From Mesostigma viride (lineage: Eukaryota > Streptophyta > Mesostigmatophyceae > Mesostigmatales > Mesostigmataceae), in the NCBI GenBank assembly GCA_009746045.1, contig RPFO01000041.1, positions 9,765,468 through 9,829,467 of the forward strand: DNA of 64,000 bases. Direction: 5' to 3'. Numbering within the stretch: position 1 is the first letter of the stretch; each line of letters opens with the position of its first letter. The notes below the pieces were generated by a model that saw only the letters and a list, made by a program, of their open reading frames with translations, was not told the DNA's origin and made no database searches. This document shows positions 50,677-60,928 of the stretch, one piece after another. The position numbers and the translations under genes were made by a program.

Positions 50677-51194
50677 TTGACGGAATAATTGAATGGGCTA
50701 GGCCAAAAGGCTAATTGTATGCAGTTATTTCGTTGATTTTACGTTACTTTGTGAGTTTGGCACCCAAGTGAGCAAACTCTTGGCCAACTGAGCAAACTTG
50801 CGGCCACCAGCACGAACCTGCGACTCGTGGACACGAACCACGCGAGTTTCCAAGGGGTGGCGGGGAGTGCCGAGCGGAACGCGCAGATCTCCAACACGCA
50901 GTTGTACCGGTACGCGGACGAGTACGCCGACGCGCCGATCCCCGTGAGCTACAATTTCCGGATCGCGGACGACGAGAGTCTCCAGATCGTGAAGACGCGC
51001 GGCTCGGCCAGCACGATCACGATCCTCGGTAACCCTGTGCCTCACGGGTCCGTGCACTCGAACGAGCTCGGTTCGATCACGGACGCGGCGGCGGACCTGG
51101 TGGCCGAGATGTGGAATTATTGAGTCGATCTAAGGCTGGCGTCCGATACGCATTTTTTTTCTGGGCGATAACTATAACACGACGCGCGACCCGA

Positions 51195-51464
51195 ATGGCC
51201 ATCCAGATCACGCTCGACGCGTACTACATGAGCGCCCTCGCCGCGATCATCCTCTTCCACACCTACACGAGTCACACCTACTTGAAGAAGGTCACCCGCT
51301 GCCGTTCGACCGACTGGCGGTGCTGGTGGACGCAGTACGGGATGTTCTCGGTCGGTCTCGTGTCCGCCGCGGGCCTCGCGTACCTCGCGTGGAAGGACTC
51401 CAGGACGGGTCTCGGGTCTCCCACTCCCATCGCGTCCGCTCTCCAGCTCGTGGGCGGGGGCTAG
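51195..51464 (+). CDS. Small two-helix membrane protein, 89 aa
   Basis: It starts MAIQITLDAYYMSALAAIIL. One hydrophobic helix covers about residues 10-28 and a second about 50-66 (FSVGLVSAAGLAYLAW). Between them is a Cys/Trp-rich basic loop (VTRCRSTDWRCWWTQYG). The frame is open upstream to 51111, but the ATG at 51195 follows a 70-bp spacer and is preferred. It lies just after the split fibre gene, on the same strand. Likely a virion or host-membrane protein; no family is recognised. Confidence 0.55.
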   Translation: MAIQITLDAYYMSALAAIILFHTYTSHTYLKKVTRCRSTDWRCWWTQYGMFSVGLVSAAGLAYLAWKDSRTGLGSPTPIASALQLVGGG

Positions 51465-51516
51465 AGCCGCGTAGAAATATGTCACCCTTCCTGTATCTAG
51501 CTAGCCGGCCTGCGCG

Positions 51517-51906
51517 ATGGCGCCTCGATGGGTGGTGACTTTGGCGACGTGGGCCACCGCCTTCGCCGCGGCCTTGTGGGCGCTGTACTATGTCATGAGT
51601 CGAGCCGCGGAGGGACTGGCGAGACTGCTGTGCGTCCTCACCCTCCGCGGTGCCTCGGACGAGTGCGTCGAGCGGATGAGACGCAAGATCGAGGCGTTGT
51701 CGCGCCATTTGGACGCGATCCTCGGCGTTTTGGTGTCCGGGTTCATCGCGCTCAAGGGGTTCAAGTTCCTCCGCCGCGGCGAGACGCGCGCCGGGCTCTC
51801 CAGCGAGACCGATCGGGTGCCGGAGCCGGCGAACGATGCGCGCGAACGGAGGCCGGAGGGGCGCGAGATGCCGCGGTTCAGGGACATGATTCGTCACGGG
51901 ATCTAG
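51517..51906 (+). CDS. Membrane protein, 129 aa
   Basis: A hydrophobic N-terminal helix (VVTLATWATAFAAALWALYYV, about residues 6-26), an amphipathic charged segment (DECVERMRRKIEALSRHLDA), a second weakly hydrophobic helix (ILGVLVSGFIALKGFKFL) and a basic, Pro-rich C-terminus. The start is 52 bp after the previous stop, on the same strand. It is probably part of a small membrane-protein cluster with 51195 and 52009. Function is unknown. Confidence 0.55.
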   Translation: MAPRWVVTLATWATAFAAALWALYYVMSRAAEGLARLLCVLTLRGASDECVERMRRKIEALSRHLDAILGVLVSGFIALKGFKFLRRGETRAGLSSETDRVPEPANDARERRPEGREMPRFRDMIRHGI

Positions 51907-52008
51907 CTTTCCTTAGGATTCCTTGATCCGTTAATTCGTTTCGGTCGGTCACGAGTGAATGTTCGCAATCGTATTTTATTATGTACGCAATAAAATCCAT
52001 CATCCTAC

Positions 52009-52359
52009 TCAATTTCGTTTCGTCCACGAGGACGCAGTGTACATCAGGAAACTAGGCAGTCTCCATAGCAGTTGCAGGATCCCTCGTAAGACGAGGTATC
52101 CGAGGTACCACACGAGCATCACGCGCACCAGCGTGTGCAGACTCTCGAATCTCGACGCGATCACGTCCGAGCACCGGGACGGGTTCTCCCTCCATATGTC
52201 GGATGACGTGCGCGTCATCTCGGAGCAGATATCCGACTCCTCCATCCCCATCCAGAACCCCATCTCGCTGAACTTGGGGCCTTTCATGAAAAGGTCTCGG
52301 AGGGGCGTCACGACCACCGCGACGTACAACCAGGCGAACGCGCTTACCACCGCGTCCAT
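52009..52359 (-). CDS. Membrane protein, 116 aa
   Basis: The N-terminal helix (VVSAFAWLYVAVVVTPL) and a C-terminal hydrophobic helix (VMLVWYLGYLVLRGILQLLW) flank an acidic loop with ESDICSEMTRTSSDI. It is convergent with the membrane gene at 51517 over an AT-rich spacer (about 51907-52008) containing ttattatgtacgcaataaaa. No family is recognised. Confidence 0.5.
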   Translation of the reverse strand: MDAVVSAFAWLYVAVVVTPLRDLFMKGPKFSEMGFWMGMEESDICSEMTRTSSDIWRENPSRCSDVIASRFESLHTLVRVMLVWYLGYLVLRGILQLLWRLPSFLMYTASSWTKRN

Positions 52360-52571
52360 CCCGGGCCTTCTTCAGAGTACGGAGCAGAAGAATAATTCGA
52401 GCGACCGCGTCCCAGAATCATTTGAAACGCACGACGAACTTCTTCTTGAACCGTTTCACGCGAGGCTTGATGATGGCGGCCAGGTCCGAGGACTTGCACC
52501 TCCTCTTGATCCTCCCGCCTCCGCCGCCCTCTTGCTTTCGGCACTTGCACTTGGGCAGGTCTCTCCGTATG

Positions 52572-53225
52572 ATTTGCGCAGCAACTCGTCAGCAGAGCTT
52601 GTGAGCTCCTGGTCCTTGCCGGCTGGAATGACCCTAGGCTGCTGGCTAGCAACCTTTATCCTCACACCAGGCCTACGACCCTCGATAGGCTCGCCACTCG
52701 TCGTGACGACCAAGGTTCGTGTGTGAAGACGCTCGTTGCCTCGTTGAGCCTCGAGCTATATGCAACCTCGTTCCATCCTTGTTCCTCGGTCATGAGCAAC
52801 GCTGGGCAACGCTACATTGCCAGAGCCTCGTATCGCTGCCCTGCATCCTCGTTGCAGGCAGCATACAGGAATCTCTGGCTATCCTGTGTCTAGGACAGCA
52901 CAGGACCTGCCACAGTCCTGCAAGGACTTACATCCTTGCAGACCTGCTGGCTGGTTACTGGCTTCTACTAGCCACAGTACCGTTGAGCCCTCAGTACACT
53001 GTGTCCCAGTCACGTGAGAGTACAGGCTAAGCCTGTGCAGGCACGGCCTGCCACGTGTCCTGTCCACTATGCCCTGAGTGTGCCCCGCCCTCGCCCACCG
53101 GTCGGCAGTACTTCGGGACTTGATAACTTTCTAGTCCCTTGTCTGTTCTAGGCGGTTGACACGGCGTTGGAAAGGTCTCCTCAACCTGCATCCATCTAGC
53201 ACATTGGTGCCCCAATATGCTAACT
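52572..53225 (-). repeat. 3' LTR of the copia element
   Basis: 654 bp, nearly identical to 62081-62734, with a few substitutions such as at 52744. aagaaaggg on the minus strand just before it is a candidate polypurine tract. Confidence 0.9.
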
Positions 53226-54161
53226 CCAACCCTTTCTTGTTTTGGAGCTTGGACCAGCCTGAGAACCTATCAGCCACTGTCCCCACAAGCCTTCAGACAT
53301 CTGATCCCTCCCAGAGACCAGACCTGCCTTTTCTTTTGGAACCTGAGGTGCCTCCAAATATTAGCTAGGCCTGCTCATTGGTTCAAAGGTTGCCCTCTGA
53401 CCCACATGACATCCCAACCCTTTCTTTGGGAACCTGGTGTAGATTAAAGTTAGGTCTTCACTTAGTCAGAGGAGTTTGGATAGAGGAGTCCATGAACGTA
53501 CTATTGTGAGTTCCTGGTCATCCAGTTATCACAGGCGCCCGTTCATATGGCGCCCGCCACGGAGCCTCCTTTATCTTTTAAATCCTTCCAAAGACTGAGA
53601 GAGCCCTGACAAATGTTAGCCAACACATGGGGAGCCCATGTCCTCACTGAGGGATAAACTCAGGATTCATACATGCCAGGCTGAGGTCAGCTGGGGAATC
53701 GAACCCCACCCCATCTCCTCCAGGTTTGGATCAGCTCCTGGAACTGAGCATCACAAACAACAAACATGACAATAACAAGATTATGTTTTATTATAAAGGA
53801 GTATAACCCATAGTGAGGCCCCTGGCAACCACGTCCAACATGGTCACACAACCAGGGATTTTATTAGCATGCAACAGGTTGGTTACAGAGAATATATACA
53901 AATGTACAGCAACCTGTTAGAGCCAACACTTGGGCTGCCCTTGCAGGGTCCATTCCATGAAGACCCAAGGCCCATTACAAAGTCCTTAAGACTCTTCTGC
54001 AGCTCCATGACAGAGCCAGGCGAAATTCTCAGCCAGGGGAGTGACTCCACCCTGACCCCTGTCCAGCAGAGTGTGTCTGAACTCTGAAGGACCTGCTGTC
54101 AGCCACCACGTGGCTGCCCAGCCCACTGGGATGCCTCCCACCTAGAGCAAGGCTGTTTGGT

Positions 54162-57100
54162 CTACTCTGGCCCTCCCCCCTTGGAGGCCATGAGCCCACG
54201 AAGCAAAGGGTATTGCAGCTCAGCCTTCTCCTCCAGCTTGGTGAGAGCATCTGCAGGGTTGTCCACGCCAGCCACATGTTCAATGTTAGCTAAGCAAGAC
54301 ATTTCCTTGAGCAACAAATAATCAAGGTCCCTGCTCCTGGCCAGCTGCCTGTGCACAAACTGCACCATGCCCATGCTGTCAGTTCTTACCAGTGTGTGCA
54401 TCTGCAACCGACAGGAAGCCACTTGACATAGCTGGTAAAATAGCTCCCTCAAGTAAAGAGCAGTATGAAGCCCTTCACAGATTGCCCTGCACTCAGCAAT
54501 GTCACTGCTGGGAGTTACCCTGTTTTGCAACCGACTGTACCAGCAGACCAGAGAGGACTGTTCCTGCACCAGGGATATTAATGCTGCTGCACGGCCCCTG
54601 ACCTCTGTGACCTTCCTACTATCCATAGAACTGTCCACATAGAGCATCATGTCAAAAGGCCTGTACAAATCCAAAGGACCCAGCATGAGAGGGGGAGACA
54701 TGCGAACAGCCTCTACCACTCTCTCAGCACCCACCTCAACCAGTTGGGAATCGGTCAACCGACTCAGTACCAACAGGTCAGGAGCACAAATGCTGGCCAG
54801 CCATGCCAACATACCTCGTATTGTTGCACATCTGGCCTGGGTGATGGGCTCCTGCAAGGCATCTATGATCTGCTGAGGATAATCCTTACCACCCTCCAGC
54901 TGGATGGACCATGTACCCTGCTGATGGACCAAGGTCGCCTGCATTCCACAAAACACCATGGGCTCATTCTCAACCATGTACTGGATCTTACCCAGTTCAA
55001 ACCGTTTCTGGATCCTGGCCAGAGTCAACTCTTGCCAAGTGGGATGGCCCAGGAGATGCAGATCATCACCATGCAGGGAGGCAAACGCTGGCAGCCCCTC
55101 ATAGCTACCCTGAAACAGACAAGGATCAACTGGAGAGACTGAGAGACCACAGACAGACCTGAGGTACTTCTCCAAGCTCTTCCTCCAGATGATGGGACTC
55201 GATCTAAGGCCTTCCACGCCTTTGAGAATCCTCAAATACCTCGTCTTCAGCTCTGCCCTCCACACTGCAGGCACCTTAACAAAGAAAGGGGGTATTGTGC
55301 GCCAAGTATCCTGTGCTTCCTGCTGATCACCCTTAAGAAAAGCCCTCTTGAAATCTACCAACACAGAGCTATAGGGTATCCCCTTCTGCAGAAAAGACAA
55401 GTAAATGCACAACAAAATCCTCCATGTATCATGCAGCATCCCTGGTGTGTAAAGCTCCTCATCTGCTAACTGTCCAGTGCCATGGTACTCAGTCACAACT
55501 GGTCTAACATGTGGCACCTGCACGCCATCTACCTCCTTGAGCTTGAGGACAAACATCAACCTGAGCAGCTGGTGATCCTCAGGGAGGACATCCACAGGCT
55601 CTGCACAGTTGGCAACTATCCACTCATGCCCAGAAGCAACAAAGCCAAGAGTCCATGCCTTAGCCATCTTGGGGCTTTGCATCATCTCCACTAGCTTGCG
55701 CCAAGGTACAGGACTCGTTCCTGGGATCTGGTACCTCTGCACACCCAACTCACGTGGGTCAAACGTAGTAGGGAGGATCAGCAGGTCCCCAGCAATGGGC
55801 TCCTTTGTATCAGGACCCTCTGCCTCTAGACCCCTCACAGCCCTTACAGCCACACTAAGACCCTGGGAGTAGCGATATCTCTGCAAGGGAAGGCGGCCCT
55901 GCCCTTCTAATGCTAGCTCCTCAGAGGATATCCTCACCCCTGGTAAGCACAAGAAGTTCTGACCTAGAATGGCAGGCCCCTGATACCCTTCAACACACTG
56001 AACGTGGTGGGCACCCCCAGGATAGGCACACTCACTTCTCCCAAGATCTTCATGGACACATTCCCAGAGAAATCAGACACAGCTAGGCAGCTAGGGGATG
56101 ACCACTGCAAGCCTGCAGCATCCTCTACCCTTAGAATGGACACCTGCGAGTTGGTATCCACTTCTAGTGCTGGTGCCCCACATGACCCCCATCCCGTGAG
56201 CTTAGATACCTTGGGATCACGCTTGCTGTTCTGCAGAGCTCGAATGATGTCCGCCATAAGCAGCCCCCTGGACTGTGGTGCAGCCCTGGCCACCTCTGGC
56301 CTTGTGACAGACGTCTCAGCAGACTCCTGCTCACCCTCATCCATCCAGGACAGACCATAATCCAAGCATGGTGGGTTAGCATCTGCTGCCTGGCTCTCAT
56401 CCTGCTCATCTCCCTCCAAGGGAGGATCAGGGCCGTCTTCAGGCCAGATTGCAGTTGGCCTTCTCTCCTTGACGTGAGCCCAGGATAGCCTGTACACGTG
56501 CTTGGGATTACTCTCCAAAGCCACCAGACAAGAATGGTTAGCTTCCTCAACATGGGTTACCTGCCCATCTTGCCACTTGCCACGCTTGCCTGGTAATGAC
56601 GGTTCCTTCCACATCCTGACCCTCAGTCCCACCTGGGGCCTCAGCATTTTCCAACCCTTGTCCTTACGCCTCAATCTGGAAAACACCCTGTCTGCCTTCT
56701 TCAGGCAGGCTGCCACCACGTCCTGTGATAGCATACCAAACTGCAATGCCAGGGGAGAGACTGCCACACCATCATAGTAATAGGTTACCCTGTGGTTAAG
56801 CTGCTCCTCAATCCCCTTACACCAAGCTGCTTTCTCTAGAGCTGATGCCACAACAGGCACACTCTAGCTGCTAGCACCACTGTTTTTACTTCACGTATAG
56901 ATCTCTCTACAGCTCCCTGCTGCCCATGGCATTCCCTAGGGACCACTACCAACTTACAAGGAAGCTGGTCAGCCAGCTTGATCAAGCAGTCAAACTGCAA
57001 GTCAGCTTGCACCTTGGTGTACACCCCAAAGCCTGGCAACAAAGACTGGAGACCCATCAACAGCTGATGCTCCTGCATTCCAGGAAGAATGGTCAGCAAC

Positions 57101-57307
57101 CTATATCTGCTAAACCTATCCACCCCCACCAACAGATACATGCCCCTGATGTGTTGGATGTCCACCTGGATATCCCCCCGCTCTCTAGCAGGTTCTCTGG
57201 CATGGGACTGTGGGAGGCGAACAGCATTCTCCTGACAGACACAATTCTGAGCAGCTGCACTGCAGGCCTCTAGTAAAGGCTCCTTGCCAATCTTCCAATT
57301 GTCTAAT
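54162..57307 (-). pseudogene. Copia pol: integrase, retropepsin-like, RT and RNase H, with two frameshifts
   Basis: The integrase part (57307-56850) has the first catalytic Asp in VGVDRFSRYR, ADLQFDCL at the second and GAVERSIREVK at the Glu. A frameshift near 56850 leads into VTYYYDGVAVSPLALQFG and LRPQVGLRVRMWKEP. The retropepsin-like part has EVDTNSQVSIL. A one-base loss near 55990 (ggtatc against ggctatc in the 1638 copy) shifts again. RT and RNase H (55952-54162) are intact: SSVLVDFKRAFLKGD, LHGDDLHLLG and LYVDSSMDSRK. The element cannot encode a full pol. Domain order, with the retropepsin-like piece after integrase, is unusual for copia. Confidence 0.8.
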
Positions 57308-57314
57308 CACCAAG

Positions 57315-59054
57315 AAAATGTCCTCAAATGAGGACATTTTTAAGCATGGATACCATTTGTAATAACTAACACATGTCAACACATCCATGGGTACGGTATG
57401 GAACCATGTTCATTTATGATATGTTCAAGAGTTGCAATGCTTAACATCCATGAAATATGCTCATTGTATAATTGTTTACGATTTATGAATGCAGGGGGTC
57501 GCTACGCGAGTGACCAAATAGCACTCAAGTCAACAATATGCCAAGAAAGAAGGCATGGCCAGGTCATGGCTGGCCCTGAACATGCACCCAGGGTGCCCAC
57601 AACATGTCTATGTTACACCCTCGCAGTCCTAGACCCTGCAGCCGGCCAGGGTGGGGGACAAAATGTAACTGGCAACCAGGGACCATGGTGCAGGCCATAC
57701 AGCAGGTGTAAAGCTAGCTCAGTCCAACGAGTGAAATATGAAGCAAATACTCGCCAAGGTTAGGTCCATGATCGTTGGTAGAGGCTCGGCTGCCACCACG
57801 GTGCTAAACCATGATGCTGAACCCTTACGTTATATATGAAACATATACTGCAAAGAGGCACAAGTTGTAACACAAGCACAATGTAAACATGACAAGCTCA
57901 AGTTTCCAAGCCTGTCTTGATCACTTGGACATGAGTTGAAGCATTAGAAACATATGGGCAACATACCAGCAAGCCTTGAAAAACTTCTCAGCAACAAGGC
58001 AGTATATGTGTTGAATCAAACTACCACATCGCAATTAAGCACAGCGACTTTCTAGTCGCTGCTGTTTTGATAACGCAAGGCCGTTTACCTTTTCAGTGAC
58101 GCAGCGGGAAAAGAAAGTACTGCCCAGCAAACTTCCGTTATTCCCCGGACATAAACGTAATCAAAACCACGAAGTTGGGCATTGAAAGCAACCGGAATGA
58201 TCACGTCTGCGAGAGTTATAGGTTACAATCCGCTTAACACGCTTACTTAGAACGATGCGGTTGAGAATGACAGTCGGAACCTTGCTCTTGACGTGCGCCC
58301 AGGCCGCCAGCTGCGCGGGCCAGCTCAAGAAATATATATTAAAGGACGGTGACGCGTGGGAAGCACCCAGCCTTGCGGCAAAAGAAAAATATGGCTCGCG
58401 CTCGCCCTGGTTTTCGCCAGGCGCGACTGCGACATCACGACGAAAAAATAGAGACTCTTTGACGCATGCAACTGCCCAGGTCCCTCTTCTCCCCATGTCG
58501 CCCATAAGCCCAGAAGCGTACCATAACCCATACTCGCGATATCCGCAGCGCCTGGGCGGAAAAAGAAATTGTAAAACCGAACTGCGAACTGACCTATCAT
58601 GCGATCTACGTAGCTCTCAGATTTTCTTCAACAATGCCAAAATCCGTTCATGAACAAAATTTTCGACATATACAAAGCACCTGCACGTGAAGAATAGCAT
58701 CTTCGAAATCACTAGATGACGATCTAAAATGCTGTCTTCGTCCGGGGCAAAATAATGCCCTATAACATTCAGGCAAGCCTCGGAACTGGCACGACCCCAT
58801 AGCCGCCACTCGACAAAACACTCGATTGCATTGCGATGTTCTTGCTATTGTAGGTACTTTTCGTCGCCTCATATTTTCCAGGTACGGTCGACCCCTGTCG
58901 ACCCCAGGGGCTTGGCGCGCTCAGTACCTATCCCAGTTTCGCGCCAAAACCCACCAAGTGACCCTAGGACCAAATTTGGCGCCAAAACCGCGCCTCTGAC
59001 CCCCCCGTCTCAAACGAGGACTATGTCCTCAAATGAGGACATTTGGTTTTTGGA
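57315..59054. mobile_element. Nested DNA element, 1.74 kb, inside copia pol
   Basis: Both ends carry the near-palindrome gtcctcaaatgaggacattt (57321-57340 and 59029-59048). The flanks share CACCAAG (57308-57314 and 59055-59061), a 7-bp duplication, perhaps 8 with one mismatch. Outside it the polyprotein reads from the HHIFGHSKQ pre-integrase motif into integrase. The interior has no coding sequence that I can support. It is a non-autonomous DNA transposon. Confidence 0.65.
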
Positions 59055-59515
59055 CACCAAGCAAACATCTCTGCCTGCTTAGAATGGCCAAAGATATGGT
59101 GTAGAGTGTTTCCAGCCTGAGCATAGCTCAACCCCCTGTCAGCCTGGCTGCACAGAGAGGAACGTGACAAAGACTGTGTGCTTGGGATAGCACGACCCAC
59201 CTGCTGTTCTCTTGCTCCAGGGACCTCCTCCACGGTAGCTCGGCTCCCAGAGCCAGCTCCGGTTCCCACAGAAGCTGCAGGTCCTTCCAGTCTGGCGGCT
59301 TGACTCCCAGAGTCAACCCCAAAAACTGGAGACCCTGCACCTGCCACAGGCACAGGGAATTCCACTGCTGCAGCAGCGTTATTGCAATCATTGAGTGGAA
59401 GCACCTCATCATTCCCAACCCCTTGCTGCTGTACAAGAGGGACACCCCCGTTACTATGTACAACTGTTCGTCCCACTAGGGGTGATTGACTATTTACAGG
59501 GGACAACATCTCAAG

Positions 59516-60928
59516 TCATGGCTTACCCACCTGGCCAGAGCCTGCTCCAGCAGACTTGGCCTGGTCTGGGCAGTCACGTCGCCAATGACCCGTCCTGCCA
59601 CATCCAAAGCATTTGTCATCCTTCCCAGCAGCAGCCTTCTTCAGGCCACCCTGGTTCTGGCTGCTCTGACTGGCCTGGGTGCCCTGGCCCTGGCTCTTGC
59701 CTTGCCCTTGGCCACCCTTGTTCTGCTGACCACCCTGGTGACCACCAGCCTGCTGCTGACCCTTGCCTTTGGATCCCTGCTGCTGGCCCTTGCCACCCTG
59801 GTTACCATTCTGCCTGCGCCTGTTAGCCCTCTGACGCCTACTAGGTCTGGTTTCTCCCTGAGCACCCTGCCCAGGGGCGTCACCATGGACCTGATGAGCG
59901 GAGGCTGAAGGGGCACCAGTCACCTGGATTGCCTTGCAAGCAGCATTGTCAGATGGACGGATATTTAAAATAACCTTTTGCAAGGCTGGCCACGTCCCAT
60001 CTGTCTGATCAGCAAACATCCTAGCTGCATTTCTCCCATCCACACTCAGCCCCATGCGATCCAGGAAGTAATCTGCCACTGCTCTGTCAGTCAGATTGAA
60101 GCCATGCTTGGCCCCCTTCTCCCTGATGCGTGTGAGCCGCTGCAGCTCCTCAGCTATTGTGCCCTTGATCTCAAAGGTATCATAGCTGAGCTTATAGTGA
60201 TTAGTGAGGTTGAGTACCTTATCAGAAAACTCCTGACGTAGGCCCTCTAGGAACTGAGACCAAGTCAGCTTGTCCTTGACAGCCTGCCTAGCCTTGTCCC
60301 TCACCCGCTCACTTGAATCCCTATTAGTCGTGGATGTGTGGAATACCTGCACAAGGTTGACAGTGGGATCTACAGAGCATGAAACTAGCTCCATATCCTC
60401 CAACCACTTGTCCAGCTCTTCCTGTCCCACAGGAGGCTTGAGAGGCTTCTGGCCATTCATCACAGCCACAGCACTCATATGAGGTCTAGTCCCAGGCAAA
60501 GCACGAGGGTCACTGCCAATGACAGCAGCTCCTACTGGTGCTAATGGCGCAGGAACATTAGCTGCAGGAACACCAGACGCAGGCACACATGGTCTCTTAC
60601 CAGGTGCTTGACGTTCAGCATCATTCTGGCCCTCCCCCGTCAGCACCACGCCGTCGGTTGGCCACCCTGCACGCTCCTCTCCTTGTGCCACCTCTTTCCT
60701 CTTCCGGTTGGACGCCCTCCTGCCATTGACGCCCTCTGCCGTTGGGATTGCCTGTCCCTCTGGCACGACGTTGGCGGGGCTTCCCGTGTCTGCCCTTGCC
60801 TCACCCCCGCAGTCCCCCGCTCCCGCCCCGCTCCCGCTGCCGCCCCCGCGCGTGTTACGAAGCATTATAGAATACTTACAGAAAACACACGCAGATATGG
60901 CCGCTGGAACCCACTCAGGCTCACGCAC
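59516..60928 (-). CDS. Copia gag with one zinc knuckle
   Basis: 470 codons. The first 30 may be intron sequence, since the frame begins beside a GTAAGT. MLRNTRGGG near 60862 is an alternative start. The centre has gag-type helices (LDKWLEDMELVSCSVDPTVN, DKLTWSQFLEGLRQEFSDKV, TIAEELQRLTRIREKGAKHG). A Gln/Gly/Lys-rich region precedes the knuckle CFGCGRTGHWRRDC (C-x2-C-x4-H-x4-C) near residues 442-455. The frame then ends, and the protease/pre-integrase frame follows at 59509. Confidence 0.75.
   Translation of the reverse strand: MREPEWVPAAISACVFCKYSIMLRNTRGGGSGSGAGAGDCGGEARADTGSPANVVPEGQAIPTAEGVNGRRASNRKRKEVAQGEERAGWPTDGVVLTGEGQNDAERQAPGKRPCVPASGVPAANVPAPLAPVGAAVIGSDPRALPGTRPHMSAVAVMNGQKPLKPPVGQEELDKWLEDMELVSCSVDPTVNLVQVFHTSTTNRDSSERVRDKARQAVKDKLTWSQFLEGLRQEFSDKVLNLTNHYKLSYDTFEIKGTIAEELQRLTRIREKGAKHGFNLTDRAVADYFLDRMGLSVDGRNAARMFADQTDGTWPALQKVILNIRPSDNAACKAIQVTGAPSASAHQVHGDAPGQGAQGETRPSRRQRANRRRQNGNQGGKGQQQGSKGKGQQQAGGHQGGQQNKGGQGQGKSQGQGTQASQSSQNQGGLKKAAAGKDDKCFGCGRTGHWRRDCPDQAKSAGAGSGQVGKP

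Larger units (their letters stand above)
47521..50808. mobile_element. 3.29-kb DNA element with 30-bp terminal inverted repeats and cargo genes
   Basis: Left TIR 47521-47550 (ggtggccgcgagtttgctca then gttggccaag) and right TIR 50779-50808 match with one mismatch. Just inside each end a GTTTGCTCA core recurs in inverted order. No target-site duplication is clear. Inside are repeats of aaaatgcctaggcattttt (47610-47770), a zinc-finger-like frame (47945-48472), a second frame with a Gly-Met tract (48874-50487) and a run of 26 G (50651-50676). I see no transposase, so it is probably non-autonomous, with captured or dedicated cargo. Confidence 0.75.
45309..51123 (+). pseudogene. Fibre-like protein with LamG-like domain, split by a TIR element
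   Basis: The first part, 45309-47520, encodes 737 residues. The second, 50809-51123, encodes 104 more ending DLVAEMWNY. The N-terminus holds two copies of a 50-residue unit (about 30-80 and 97-147: VGHTNVDLLPNKEN, HRVNVHGDLAVHGDL). A LamG/concanavalin-like domain starts LVAHWPFDGDSLVDVAGS near residue 237, and a second such domain probably lies at about 540-730. The C-terminal part (SYNFRIADDESLQIVKTRG) may be a trimerisation end. The element at 47521-50808 breaks the frame; its own bases supply a false extension to 47645. The gene is divergent from the RNR start with a 60-bp spacer. It is the fourth fibre-like gene of the window. Confidence 0.65.

Noticed and set aside
47521-50808. Direct target-site duplication next to the TIR element
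   Set aside because: ggtggccgc and gcggccacc are inverted, so they belong to the TIR. No direct repeat of 2 bp or more is convincing in the flanks.
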